NCBI RefSeq assembly: GCF_001653515.1
Contig: NZ_LYOY01000040.1
Location: 1,178,001 to 1,242,000 of the forward strand
Reading direction: 5' to 3'
DNA length: 64,000 bases
DNA from: Streptomyces sp. ERV7
Lineage (GTDB): Bacteria > Actinomycetota > Actinomycetes > Streptomycetales > Streptomycetaceae
The position numbers and the translations under genes are program-made. Below, piece by piece: positions 50,466 through 59,100 of the stretch. Position 1 is the stretch's first letter; every line of letters starts with the position of its first letter. Under the pieces are notes generated by a model, which searched no databases, was not told the origin of the DNA, and saw only the letters and a list, made by a program, of their open reading frames with translations.

Positions 50466-50531
50466 CCGGACACTTCATCGTCTGTTCGCGGCGATTCGAT
50501 AACGGCTTCCGAACAGGTCTTTACGCGACAT

Positions 50532-50547
50532 CTACGCGCGTTACGAT
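50532..50547 (+). promoter_or_regulatory. Nucleoside-regulon operator 1 and -10 of the BMP gene
   Basis: CTACGCGCGTTA (50532-50543) matches 10 of 12 bases of the CTACGCGCGTAG palindrome found before three neighbouring salvage promoters. It abuts the -10 TACGAT (50542-50547), with TTTACG as a possible -35 (50520-50525). Confidence 0.65.
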
Positions 50548-50605
50548 CCGACGCGAAACCAGCGCCGGTAGGGGCGCTCTCGGTTCGTTTTGAAGGGACC
50601 TCCTC

Positions 50606-51670
50606 GTGCGCCGGGTATCCAAGATCGCTGCGGCCGGTATCGCCACCGCCGCGCTCGCGCTTTCCGCCACCGCGTGTGGCAGCACCTCCTCCGAGAAGGA
50701 CAAGGACTCCTCCGCGTCGTCCAGCGCGGGCGGCAAGGGCGTCAAGGTCGGTGTCGCGTACGACGTCGGCGGCCGTGGCGACCACTCGTTCAACGACTCC
50801 GCCGCGCGCGGCATCGACAAGGCCAAGGCCGAGTTCGGCGGTGAGATCAAGGAGCTGACCGCCAAGACCACGGACACCGAGGCCGACCGCGTCGAGCGCC
50901 TCACCCAGCTGGCCCAGGCGGGCTACAACCCGGTCGTCGGCATCGGCTACGCCTACGCCAACTCGATGAAGCAGGTCGCCGCCAAGTTCCCGAAGACCAC
51001 CTTCGGCATCGTCGACTCGGTCGTCGAGGGCGCGCCCAACGTCGACAACATCGTCTTCACCGAGGAGCAGGGCTCCTACCTCGCCGGTGTCGCCGCGGCG
51101 CTGAAGTCGAAGACCGGCCACGTCGGCTTCATCGGCGGTGTGGACGTTCCGCTGATCAAGAAGTTCGAGGCCGGCTTCGTCCAGGGCGTCAAGGACACCA
51201 AGCCCGCCGACAAGGTCGACGTCCAGTACCTGTCGCACGGCTCGGACACCTCCGGCTTCGCCAGCCCCGACAAGGGCAAGGCCGCCGCGCAGGGCATGCT
51301 CGACAACGGCGCCGACGTGGTCTACACGGCCGCCGGCTCCTCCGGCAACGGCGCCATCGAGGCCGTCGCGGGCAAGAAGGGCACCTGGGCGATCGGCGTC
51401 GACTCCGACCAGTACAACCAGGCCTCCCTGGGCAAGTACAAGGCGTCGATCCTGACCTCGGTCGTCAAGAACGTCGACATCGGCGTCTACGACCTGGTCA
51501 AGTCCGTCAAGGACGGCAAGCCGCTCACCGGCACCAACAGCTACCCGCTGGCCAAGGACGGCGTCTCGCTGGCCACCAGCGGCGGCTTCATCGACGACAT
51601 CAAGGCCCAGATCGACGCGGCCAAGAAGAAGATCGTCGACGGTTCGATCAAGGTCAAGACCACCCCGTGA
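50606..51670 (+). CDS. BMP-family nucleoside-binding lipoprotein
   Basis: A 354-aa lipoprotein (lipobox ATAC, Cys24) of the basic membrane protein/Med family, the ligand-binding component of bacterial nucleoside ABC transporters such as PnrA and BmpA. Conserved parts are VGVAYDVGGRGDHSFND, PVVGIGYAYANSM, GSYLAGVAAAL, HVGFIGG and GVDSDQYN. It delivers purine or pyrimidine nucleosides to the ABC complex encoded next. GTG start after GGGACCTCCTC-type leader. A strong hairpin follows the gene, which may help keep it more abundant than the membrane subunits. Confidence 0.93.
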   Translation: MRRVSKIAAAGIATAALALSATACGSTSSEKDKDSSASSSAGGKGVKVGVAYDVGGRGDHSFNDSAARGIDKAKAEFGGEIKELTAKTTDTEADRVERLTQLAQAGYNPVVGIGYAYANSMKQVAAKFPKTTFGIVDSVVEGAPNVDNIVFTEEQGSYLAGVAAALKSKTGHVGFIGGVDVPLIKKFEAGFVQGVKDTKPADKVDVQYLSHGSDTSGFASPDKGKAAAQGMLDNGADVVYTAAGSSGNGAIEAVAGKKGTWAIGVDSDQYNQASLGKYKASILTSVVKNVDIGVYDLVKSVKDGKPLTGTNSYPLAKDGVSLATSGGFIDDIKAQIDAAKKKIVDGSIKVKTTP

Positions 51671-51732
51671 CCCGTGGCGGTCGGCACTGACCGCCCGCAG
51701 TCACCGCGCCCGGCTCCGGTCGGGCGCACCCG

Positions 51733-51770
51733 GCCCGGCGGGCAGAGCGGCATCGCTCTGCCCGCCGGGC
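51733..51770 (+). terminator. Strong hairpin between BMP and ABC ATPase genes
   Basis: A perfect 17-bp inverted repeat (GCCCGGCGGGCAGAGCG, 51733-51749, and its complement 51754-51770) with the loop gcat. It should terminate or attenuate transcription, or protect upstream mRNA from 3' decay. Confidence 0.8.
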
Positions 51771-51787
51771 ATAACGAAGTGTCAACT

Positions 51788-51799
51788 CTACGCGCGTAG
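51788..51799. promoter_or_regulatory. Nucleoside-regulon operator 2, upstream of the ABC operon
   Basis: Perfect 12-bp palindrome CTACGCGCGTAG. A TAGCTT box at 51816-51821 may be the -10 of the transporter operon. Confidence 0.75.
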
Positions 51800-51869
51800 G
51801 CCGGAGTTGGCGCGCTAGCTTCTCCGGAAGCCCCCCGCCCCCCGCTCCTGCTCCCGAGGAGAGTGCGCC

Positions 51870-53435
51870 ATCAACGCGTCCAGCCCTCCCGCCGTCGAAC
51901 TGCGCGGCATCACCAAACGCTTCCCCGGCGTCGTCGCCAACAAGGACATCGACATCACCGTCAAGAAGGGCACCGTCCATGCCCTCTGCGGTGAGAACGG
52001 TGCCGGCAAGTCGACCCTGATGAAGATCCTCTACGGCATGCAGAAGCCGGACGAGGGAACCATCACCATCGACGGCGAGCAGGCGGCCTTCCACAGCCCC
52101 GCCGACGCCATCGCGCGCGGAATCGGCATGGTGCACCAGCACTTCATGCTCGCCGACAACCTCACCGTCCTGGAGAACGTGGTCCTCGGCGGCGAGAAGC
52201 TGTACGGCATCGGGGCCAAGGCCCGTAAGAAGATCAAGGAGATCTCCGACGCGTACGGCCTGAACGTCCGGCCGGACGCCGTCGTCGAGGACCTCGGCGT
52301 CGCCGACCGCCAGCGCGTGGAGATCCTCAAGGTCCTCTACCGCGGCGCCCGCACCCTCATCCTCGACGAGCCGACGGCCGTCCTGGTCCCGCAGGAGGTC
52401 GAGGCGCTCTTCGACAACCTGCGCGAGCTCAAGGCCGAGGGCCTGACCGTCATCTTCATCTCGCACAAGCTGGGCGAGGTGCTGAAGGTCGCCGACGACA
52501 TCACCGTCATCCGGCGCGGTACGACGGTGGGCACCGCCGACCCGAAGACCACCACCACCAAGCAGCTCGCCGAGCTGATGGTGGGCAGCGAGCTGCCCTC
52601 GCCCGAGACCCGCGAGTCGACGGTCACCGACGTGCCGATGCTGAAGGTCGACGACCTCCGCCTGGCCGCCACCGACCCCGACGGCGTGGTCCGCGAGGTG
52701 CTCTCCGCGGTCTCCTTCACCATCCACAAGGGCGAGGTCCTGGGCATCGCCGGCGTCGAGGGCAACGGCCAGGCCGAGCTCGTCGAGGCGATCATGGGCA
52801 TGCGCGACCCGGACGGCGGTGTCATCACCCTGGACACCGCCGACATCTCGCACGCGCCGACCCGCAAGCGGCGCGAGGGCGGCATCGGGTACATCCCCGA
52901 GGACCGCCACCGCCACGGCCTCCTCCTGGAGGCCCCGCTGTGGGAGAACCGCATCCTCGGCCATGTCACCGAGCGCCCCAACTCCAAGGGCGGGCTGCTC
53001 GACAACAAGGCCGCGCGGGTGGACACCGAGCGCATCGTGCGCGAGTACGACGTGCGCACCCCCGGCATCGAGGTCACCGCGGCCTCGCTCTCCGGCGGCA
53101 ACCAGCAGAAGCTGATCGTCGGCCGCGAGATGAGCCACAGTCCCAAGCTCCTGATCGCCGCGCACCCCACCCGGGGCGTGGACGTGGGCGCGCAGGCGCA
53201 GATCTGGGACCAGATCCGCACGGCCCGCCGCGAGGGCCTCGCGGTGCTGCTGATCTCCGCCGACCTGGACGAGCTGATCGGCCTGTCCGACACCCTGCGG
53301 GTGATGTACCGCGGCCGCCTGGTCGCCGACGCCGACCCCGCCACGATCACCCCTGAGGAGCTGGGCTCCGCCATGACCGGCGCCGCCGCCGGCCATCTGG
53401 AGCACGACGACAGCACCGGGGGAGAGGACCGATGA
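51870..53435 (+). CDS. Nucleoside ABC transporter ATP-binding protein (double NBD), apparent ATC start
   Basis: A 521-aa protein with two fused nucleotide-binding domains, as in RbsA/YufO-type importers. NBD1 has Walker A GENGAGKST and the LGVADRQRVEIL signature; NBD2 has the degenerate P-loop GVEGNGQAE and LSGGNQQK. No ATG, GTG, TTG or CTG exists in frame between the stop at 51816 and the Walker A. The only start positioned behind the good AGGAG (51857-51861, 8-nt spacing) is ATC at 51870, giving INASSPPAVELRGITKRFPG. The next ATG (52020) would delete Walker A. It overlaps the permease gene by 4 bp. Confidence 0.9.
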   Translation: MNASSPPAVELRGITKRFPGVVANKDIDITVKKGTVHALCGENGAGKSTLMKILYGMQKPDEGTITIDGEQAAFHSPADAIARGIGMVHQHFMLADNLTVLENVVLGGEKLYGIGAKARKKIKEISDAYGLNVRPDAVVEDLGVADRQRVEILKVLYRGARTLILDEPTAVLVPQEVEALFDNLRELKAEGLTVIFISHKLGEVLKVADDITVIRRGTTVGTADPKTTTTKQLAELMVGSELPSPETRESTVTDVPMLKVDDLRLAATDPDGVVREVLSAVSFTIHKGEVLGIAGVEGNGQAELVEAIMGMRDPDGGVITLDTADISHAPTRKRREGGIGYIPEDRHRHGLLLEAPLWENRILGHVTERPNSKGGLLDNKAARVDTERIVREYDVRTPGIEVTAASLSGGNQQKLIVGREMSHSPKLLIAAHPTRGVDVGAQAQIWDQIRTARREGLAVLLISADLDELIGLSDTLRVMYRGRLVADADPATITPEELGSAMTGAAAGHLEHDDSTGGEDR

Positions 53436-54553
53436 AAAAGTTCACCCAGCGCATCGACAAGGAGAAGCTGCTCCTCGCGATCGCGGCCCCCGTGCTCGCG
53501 GTGGTCGCGGCGCTCGTCGTGACCGCCCTGGTCATCCTGGCCACCGGCAAGAACCCGATGCCCGCCTTCGACGACATGCTGTCGTACGGCTCGGCCAGTG
53601 ACAGCCAGGTCTACATCCTCAACAAGGCGACGACGTACTACCTCGCGGGCATCGCGGTGGCCATCGGCTTCCGGATGAACCTCTTCAACATCGGTGTGGA
53701 CGGCCAGTACCGCATCGCGGCCTTCATCGCCGCGGTGCTCGGCGGCGCGGTGAGCCTGCCCGGCGCCGTCGCCATCCCGCTGATGATCATCGCGGCGATG
53801 GCGGTGGGCGCCCTGTGGGCGGCCATCGCGGGCGTCCTCAAGGTCACCCGGGGCGTCAGCGAGGTCATCTCGACCATCATGCTGAACGCCATCGCGACCG
53901 CGATCATCGCCTATCTGCTCCAGCCCGAGCGGCTCGGCCAGCTCGACGAGGCCGGCACCCTGGTCTCCACCAAGCCGCTGCCGAAGGACAACTGGTTCTT
54001 CGCCATCGACAACGGCGACGCCGGCTCGATCTGGGGCTTCATCGTCGTCGCCGTACTGGTCGGCGCGGCCTACTGGTTCGTGCTCGGCCGCACCCGCTTC
54101 GGTTTCGACCTGCGGGCCGTCGGCCAGTCCGAGTCCGCGGCCGCCGCCAGCGGTGCCAACGTCAAGAAGATGATCGTCACCAGCATGGTCATCTCGGGTG
54201 CGGTGGCCGGTCTGGTCGGTCTGCCGACGCTGCTCAACGACAGCCACCAGTTCGACAACAGCTTCCCGCTGGGCCTCGGCTTCACCGGTATCGCCGTCGC
54301 GCTGCTCGGCCGCAACCACCCGGTGGGCGTCGCGCTCGCCGCGCTGGTCTGGGGCTACCTGGAGCGCACCACCGGCCACTTCGAAGTCATCGGCTACGAC
54401 AAGGAGATCCTCGGCGTGATCCAGGGCGTCATCGTCCTGTGCGTCGTGATCGCGTACGAAGTCGTCCGCCGCTACGGCATGAAGCGCCAGCAGCAGCGCG
54501 TCGGCGCCGAGCTCGCGGCCCAGGCCGCCAAGAAGCAGGAGGTGACGGCATGA
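53432..54553 (+). CDS. Nucleoside ABC transporter permease 1
   Basis: A 373-aa inner-membrane permease of the BPD_transp_2 family with ~9 helices (LLLAIAAPVLAVVAALVVTAL first) and FRMNLFNIGVDGQYRIAAF, the family's conserved segment after helix 2. The coupling region RAVGQSESAAAASGANVKK contacts the ATPase. ATGA overlap with both neighbours shows a tightly coupled operon. With the second permease it forms the channel for nucleosides delivered by the BMP lipoprotein. Confidence 0.93.
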   Translation: MKKFTQRIDKEKLLLAIAAPVLAVVAALVVTALVILATGKNPMPAFDDMLSYGSASDSQVYILNKATTYYLAGIAVAIGFRMNLFNIGVDGQYRIAAFIAAVLGGAVSLPGAVAIPLMIIAAMAVGALWAAIAGVLKVTRGVSEVISTIMLNAIATAIIAYLLQPERLGQLDEAGTLVSTKPLPKDNWFFAIDNGDAGSIWGFIVVAVLVGAAYWFVLGRTRFGFDLRAVGQSESAAAASGANVKKMIVTSMVISGAVAGLVGLPTLLNDSHQFDNSFPLGLGFTGIAVALLGRNHPVGVALAALVWGYLERTTGHFEVIGYDKEILGVIQGVIVLCVVIAYEVVRRYGMKRQQQRVGAELAAQAAKKQEVTA

Positions 54554-55836
54554 GCGTCACGACGACCCCCGCCAAGACCCCGCCGCCCCCGGCCGGGCTC
54601 AAGGGCAACGCCAAGCGCAAGTTCTCCGTCGCGCAGATCCTGCTGATCGTCGCCGGTGCGCTGATCCTGGTCTCCGCCGTACGCGTCATCACCGGCGCCG
54701 ACCAGCTGACCTCCGAGGGCCAGATCAGCGCCTCCCTCGGCCTCGCCGTGCCGATCGGCCTGGCGGGCCTCGCGGGTCTGTGGTCCGAGCGGGCCGGCGT
54801 GGTCAACATCGGCCTCGAAGGCATGATGGTCCTCGGCACCTTCGGCGCGGGCTGGGTCGGCTGGCAGTCCAGCCCCTGGCTCGGTCTGCTCGCGGGCATC
54901 GGCTTCGGCGTCCTGGGCGGTCTCGTCCACGCGGTCGCCACCATCACCTTCGGCGTCGACCACATCGTCTCCGGTGTGGCCGTCAACCTGCTCGCCGTCG
55001 GCGCCACGCAGTACATGGCCAAGCTCTTCTTCAACGAGGGCGACGCCGCGGCGAAGGGCGGCAACCCCAAGCAGTCGCCGCCCGCCGAGACCCTGCCCAG
55101 CTTCACGGTCCCGGGTCTGTCCTCCGGCCTGGAGTCGATCCAGAAGCACCACTGGTTCCTGATCTCCGACCTCGCCGGGATCCTCGGTGGCCTGGTCACC
55201 GACGTCTCCTGGGTCACCGTCATCGCCGTGCTGCTCTTCGTGGGCACCTGGTGGGTGCTGTGGAAGAGCGCGTTCGGCCTGCGGCTGCGCTCCTGCGGCG
55301 AGAACCCGATCGCCGCCGAGTCGCTCGGCGTCAACGTGTACACCTACAAGTACGCGGCGGTCGCGGTCTCCGGCGGTCTCGCCGGTCTCGGCGGCGCGTT
55401 CCTGGCGCTGGTCACCTCGCACATCTACCTGGAGGGCCAGACCGGCGGCCGCGGCTACATCGGTCTCGCCGCGATGATCTTCGGCAACTGGCGGCCGGGC
55501 GGACTCGCCATGGGCGCCGGCCTGTTCGGCTTCTCCGACGCGCTCCAGCTGCGCAACGGCGGCACCACGGTGCACGCCCTGCTGCTCCTGCTCGTGGTGC
55601 TCCTGGTCGCCCTGGCCGCCTGGAAGGCGTACAAGAAGGCGATGGTCCAGGCGGCGATCAGCGCGGTCATGGCCGCCGCGATCCTGGTCTGGTACCTGAT
55701 GACCGACACCGTCCCCGGCGACTTCGTCGGCGCCACGCCGTACGTCGTCACCCTGCTCGTGCTGTCGCTCTCCGCGCAGCGCCTGCGGATGCCCAAGGCC
55801 GACGGCATGCGCTACCGCAAGGGCCAGGGCAAGTGA
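54550..55836 (+). CDS. Nucleoside ABC transporter permease 2
   Basis: A 428-aa BPD_transp_2 permease with an N-terminal Pro-rich cytoplasmic tail, 10 or so helices, the WSERAGVVNIGLEGMMVLG segment conserved in this class, and the coupling loop LRSCGENPIAAESLGVNVY. Extra extracellular sequence (~residues 160-190) separates two helices. Its start overlaps permease 1 (ATGA) and its stop overlaps the cytidine deaminase GTG. Together the cluster encodes ATPase-permease-permease plus a salvage enzyme. Confidence 0.93.
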   Translation: MSVTTTPAKTPPPPAGLKGNAKRKFSVAQILLIVAGALILVSAVRVITGADQLTSEGQISASLGLAVPIGLAGLAGLWSERAGVVNIGLEGMMVLGTFGAGWVGWQSSPWLGLLAGIGFGVLGGLVHAVATITFGVDHIVSGVAVNLLAVGATQYMAKLFFNEGDAAAKGGNPKQSPPAETLPSFTVPGLSSGLESIQKHHWFLISDLAGILGGLVTDVSWVTVIAVLLFVGTWWVLWKSAFGLRLRSCGENPIAAESLGVNVYTYKYAAVAVSGGLAGLGGAFLALVTSHIYLEGQTGGRGYIGLAAMIFGNWRPGGLAMGAGLFGFSDALQLRNGGTTVHALLLLLVVLLVALAAWKAYKKAMVQAAISAVMAAAILVWYLMTDTVPGDFVGATPYVVTLLVLSLSAQRLRMPKADGMRYRKGQGK

Positions 55837-56255
55837 CGCCGGACGCCCCCGGCACCACCGCCGTCGACTGGGAGGCCCTGCGCGAGGCGGCCCGGGACGC
55901 CATGTCCCGGGCGTACGCCCCGTACTCGGGCTACCCGGTCGGCGCGGCGGCGCTCGTCGACGACGGGCGCACGGTCACCGGCTGCAACGTCGAGAACGCC
56001 AGTTACGGCCTGGCGCTGTGCGCCGAGTGCGGGCTCGTCTCGGCGCTGCGGCTCGGCGGCGGCGGGCGCCTGACGCACTTCGTGTGCGTCGACGGCCACG
56101 GCGCCGTCCTGGTGCCCTGCGGCCGCTGCCGCCAGCTCCTGTTCGAGCACGGCGGTCCGGAGCTGCTCCTGGAGACCCCGGACGGGATCCTGCCGCTCTC
56201 CGCGATGCTTCCGCAGGCCTTCGGCCCGGACCATCTGAAGCAACCGCTCAAGTAA
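55833..56255 (+). CDS. cdd: Cytidine deaminase
   Basis: A 140-aa homotetrameric zinc enzyme converting cytidine and deoxycytidine to uridine and deoxyuridine. Zinc and catalytic residues are in NVENASYGLALCAECGL (Cys and Glu) and VPCGRCRQLLFE (Cys-x2-Cys). GTG start overlapping the permease stop places the enzyme in the transporter operon, so imported cytidine is deaminated at once. A strong terminator follows. Confidence 0.95.
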   Translation: MTPDAPGTTAVDWEALREAARDAMSRAYAPYSGYPVGAAALVDDGRTVTGCNVENASYGLALCAECGLVSALRLGGGGRLTHFVCVDGHGAVLVPCGRCRQLLFEHGGPELLLETPDGILPLSAMLPQAFGPDHLKQPLK

Positions 56256-56260
56256 CCACC

Positions 56261-56298
56261 GCGGCCCCTCCCTTGCTGATCAGCCAGGGAGGGGCCGC
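56261..56298 (+). terminator. Terminator after cdd
   Basis: GCGGCCCCTCCCT (56261-56273) pairs with AGGGAGGGGCCGC (56286-56298); after one mismatch the inner GCTG/CAGC pairs extend the stem around a short loop. It ends the transporter-cdd transcript before deoA. Confidence 0.85.
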
Positions 56299-56311
56299 AA
56301 CCGTCAGACCT

Positions 56312-56338
56312 CTCTATGCGCGTAGAGTCGCGTATACC
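56312..56338 (+). promoter_or_regulatory. Nucleoside-regulon operator 3 and -10 of deoA
   Basis: CTCTATGCGCGTAGAG (56312-56327) is a 16-bp palindrome with one mismatched pair, the same core as operators 2 and 4. TATACC (56333-56338) is the likely deoA -10, so the site lies in the promoter spacer. Confidence 0.75.
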
Positions 56339-56372
56339 GTACGGACGAACCGCACTTGCCGGAAGGAATGCC

Positions 56373-57650
56373 ATGGACGTCATCTCCGTCATCCGCACCA
56401 AGCGAGACCGGGGCGAGCTGAGCCCGGAGCAGATCGACTGGGTCATCGACGCCTACACCCGGGGTGTCGTCGCCGACGAGCAGATGTCGGCGCTGGCCAT
56501 GGCGATCCTGCTCAACGGCATGAACCGTACGGAGATCGCCCGCTGGACCGCCGCGATGATCGCGTCCGGTGAGCGCATGAACTTCGACGCGCTCTCGCGC
56601 CCCACCGCCGACAAGCACTCCACCGGCGGCGTCGGCGACAAGATCACGCTGCCGCTCGCCCCGCTGGTCGCCGCGTGCGGCGCGGCCGTTCCGCAGCTGT
56701 CCGGCCGGGGTCTTGGCCACACCGGCGGCACCCTCGACAAGCTGGAGTCCATCCCCGGCTGGCGCGCGCTGCTCTCCAACGAGGAGATGCTGAACGTCCT
56801 GGACACCACCGGCGCCGTCATCTGCGCGGCGGGCGACGGCCTGGCCCCCGCCGACAAGAAGCTCTACGCGCTGCGCGATGTCACCGGCACCGTCGAGGCC
56901 ATCCCGCTCATCGCCTCCTCGATCATGTCGAAGAAGATCGCCGAGGGCACCGGCTCGCTGGTCCTCGACGTCAAGGTCGGCACCGGCGCCTTCATGAAGA
57001 CCATCGAGGACGCCCGCGAGCTCGCCTCCACCATGGTCGCCCTCGGCACCGACAGCGGCGTCAAGACCGTCGCGCTGCTCACCGACATGTCCACCCCGCT
57101 CGGCCTCACGGCGGGCAACGCCCTCGAAGTGCGCGAGTCCGTCGAGGTGCTGGCCGGCGGCGGCCCCCGGGACGTCGTCGACCTCACCCTGGCGCTCGCC
57201 CGCGAGATGCTGGACGCGGCCGGGATCAAGGACGCCGACCCCGAGAAGGCGCTCGCCGACGGCTCGGCCATGGACGTCTGGCGCCGGATGATCGCGGCCC
57301 AGGGCGGCGACCCGGACGCCACCCTGCCGGTCGCCCGCGAGCAGCACGTCATCACCGCCCCGAGCTCGGGCGTGCTGACCCGCCTCGACGCCTACGACAT
57401 CGGCGTCGCCGCCTGGCGCCTGGGCGCCGGCCGGGCCCGCAAGGAGGACCCGGTGCAGGCGGGCGCCGGCATCGAGCTGCACGCCAAGCCGGGCGACACG
57501 GTGACGGCCGGTCAGCCGCTGCTCACCCTGCACACGGACACGCCGGAGAAGTTCGACTACGCCCTGCAGACGCTGGGCGCCTCGTACGACATCGCCGCGG
57601 CGGGAACCTCGTTCACCGCGAACCCGATCGTCCTCGACCGGATCGCCTGA
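56373..57650 (+). CDS. deoA: Thymidine phosphorylase (pyrimidine nucleoside phosphorylase)
   Basis: A 425-aa enzyme splitting thymidine or uridine with phosphate into base and (deoxy)ribose-1-phosphate. It has the phosphate-site motif DKHSTGGVGDK, SGRGLGHTGGTLDKLESIPG, ASSIMSKKIAEGT with the active-site Ser/Lys, and a C-terminal ~80-residue domain with ELHAKPGD. ATG at 56373 has GGAAGGA 6 nt upstream. It has its own promoter and operator and ends in a hairpin terminator. Confidence 0.96.
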   Translation: MDVISVIRTKRDRGELSPEQIDWVIDAYTRGVVADEQMSALAMAILLNGMNRTEIARWTAAMIASGERMNFDALSRPTADKHSTGGVGDKITLPLAPLVAACGAAVPQLSGRGLGHTGGTLDKLESIPGWRALLSNEEMLNVLDTTGAVICAAGDGLAPADKKLYALRDVTGTVEAIPLIASSIMSKKIAEGTGSLVLDVKVGTGAFMKTIEDARELASTMVALGTDSGVKTVALLTDMSTPLGLTAGNALEVRESVEVLAGGGPRDVVDLTLALAREMLDAAGIKDADPEKALADGSAMDVWRRMIAAQGGDPDATLPVAREQHVITAPSSGVLTRLDAYDIGVAAWRLGAGRARKEDPVQAGAGIELHAKPGDTVTAGQPLLTLHTDTPEKFDYALQTLGASYDIAAAGTSFTANPIVLDRIA

Positions 57651-57670
57651 CACCCCCGCAGCTCCCCGCG

Positions 57671-57711
57671 GACCCGCACCCGGCCGATGACTTTCGCGGC
57701 CGGTGCGGGTC
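57671..57711 (+). terminator. Terminator after deoA
   Basis: GACCCGCACCCGGCCG (57671-57686) pairs with CGGCCGGTGCGGGTC (57697-57711) except one bulged C, and is followed by tgtttcg. Confidence 0.85.
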
Positions 57712-57719
57712 TGTTTCGT

Positions 57720-58016
57720 GTGAACCCCACCGAACCCGCGCTCCTCGTCGTCCCGTCCCCGACGGCCCTCAGCGACGTCCCCCCGCTGTGCGAGCGGCTG
57801 CGGGCGCTGTACGCGGCCGGGGCGCGGGAGGTCGTGTGCGACGTGGGCGCGCTGGTGCGGGCGGATCTGGCGGCGGTGGAGGCGGTCGCACGGCTGTGCC
57901 TGACCGCCCGCCGGGCCGGCGGGCGCCTCACGATACGGAACGCGGGGCCGGGGCTGGTGGCCCTGCTGGAGCTCACGGGCCTCACGGCGGAGCCGGGCGG
58001 GCCCCTCTCCGGCTAG
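57720..58016 (+). CDS. STAS-domain protein (anti-anti-sigma-like)
   Basis: A ~98-aa single STAS domain with the pattern ALLVVPSPTAL, EVVCDVGALVRADLAAVEAVARL and a final GLVALLELTGL helix. The segment that usually carries the phosphorylated Ser/Thr (DxSGLxxxDSSG-like) reads ALVRADLAAVE, with no Ser, so classical control by an RsbW kinase seems unlikely. GTG at 57720 is taken as the start; an upstream ATG at 57687 lies in the loop of the deoA terminator. Its stop overlaps the stop of the convergent sigma gene at a CTAG. Confidence 0.7.
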   Translation: MNPTEPALLVVPSPTALSDVPPLCERLRALYAAGAREVVCDVGALVRADLAAVEAVARLCLTARRAGGRLTIRNAGPGLVALLELTGLTAEPGGPLSG

Positions 58017-59017
58017 TCCGTCTCCTCTTCCAGGCTCTCCGGCAGCCCGAACATCGGGAACCAACGGGCCGTGTCCAGGAACGCGTTGAGGCCGACTATC
58101 TTGCCGTCGGCGATCTCCACCACCTGGAGCGCCCACGGCTCGTGGCGCCCGCCGGGGCCGCTCGGCCGGTACTGGCCGAAGGCGGGCGTGCCGTTGGCGA
58201 CGGTCGGCACCAGGCGGGAGCCCCGGCACCCGCAACCGGTGCCCAGATGCCAGGCCACGATGTCCTCGGGGCCGCGCAGCCACAGGTCGTACGGCGGCAT
58301 GGACAGGGTCGCGTCCTCGTGCAGCAGGGACGTCAGGGCCGACATGTCGTACCCCTCGAACGCCGCCACATAGCGGGCCAGGAGCTTCTGCTGCTCCTCG
58401 TCGAGCGGGTCCGCCGCGTCCGAGGCGCGCGGCTCCGACTCCGCCAGCGTCGAACGCGCCCGCTGGAGGGCGCTGTTGACCGAGGCCACCGTCGTCTCCA
58501 GCAGCTCGGCCACCTCGCTGGCCTTCCACGCGAGCACCTCGCGCAGGATGAGCACCGCCCGCTGCTTGGGCGGCAGGTGCTGGAGGGCGGCGACGAAGGC
58601 GAGCCGCACGCTCTCGCGCGCGACCGCCGTCTCGGCCGGGTCGTCCACCGCCGTCGGCAGCACCCGCGCGTCCGGCACCGGCTCCAGCCAGGTCACCTCC
58701 GGGCGTGAGCGCAGCACGGCCGAGGACGCCGTCTGCGGGGCGGTGAGGTCCATCGGGCGGGCCCGCTTGCCGCTCGCCGTCAGCATGTCCAGGCAGACGT
58801 TGGTCGCGATCCGGTACAGCCAGGACCGCAGGGACGAGCGGCCCTCGAACTTCTCGTAGCTCCGCCACGCGCGGACCAGCGTGTCCTGCACCGCGTCCTC
58901 CGCCTCGAAGGCCGAGCCGAGCATCCGGTAGCAGTACCCCGTCAGCTCGACCCGGTGCTTCTCCAGGCGGGAGTCGAGGTCCGTCGCCGCCGTCGGCTCC
59001 GTCGTCAGATCAGCCAT
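58013..59017 (-). CDS. ECF sigma factor with C-terminal SnoaL-like domain
   Basis: A 334-aa sigma-70 family protein resembling the TIGR02960/ECF41-like group. Region 2 is ~25-95 (YCYRMLGSAFEAEDAVQDT, SLRSWLYRIATNVCLD), region 4 is ~150-210 (LPPKQRAVLILREVLAWKASEVAELL) and a SnoaL-like domain follows (~215-325: LLARYVAAFEGYDMSALTS, VVEIADGKIVGLNAFLD). In this class the C-terminal domain tunes activity and there is often no anti-sigma factor; none is adjacent here. ATG with GGGGTGGA upstream. Confidence 0.9.
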   Translation of the reverse strand: MADLTTEPTAATDLDSRLEKHRVELTGYCYRMLGSAFEAEDAVQDTLVRAWRSYEKFEGRSSLRSWLYRIATNVCLDMLTASGKRARPMDLTAPQTASSAVLRSRPEVTWLEPVPDARVLPTAVDDPAETAVARESVRLAFVAALQHLPPKQRAVLILREVLAWKASEVAELLETTVASVNSALQRARSTLAESEPRASDAADPLDEEQQKLLARYVAAFEGYDMSALTSLLHEDATLSMPPYDLWLRGPEDIVAWHLGTGCGCRGSRLVPTVANGTPAFGQYRPSGPGGRHEPWALQVVEIADGKIVGLNAFLDTARWFPMFGLPESLEEETD

Positions 59018-59100
59018 CGCGTCCACCCCAGATCGCCCATGTGCTCCAGCTCTTCGGAAGCTACAGGAGCCCACTGACAATCGCGCCTCAGGCGGACGTC

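Noticed and set aside
52020..52022. ATG 52020 as start of the ABC ATPase
   Set aside because: It falls after Walker A, so the product would lack the ATP-binding loop.
57687..57719. ATG start for the STAS gene
   Set aside because: This ATG is in the loop of the deoA terminator hairpin, so the mRNA would rarely be initiated there.
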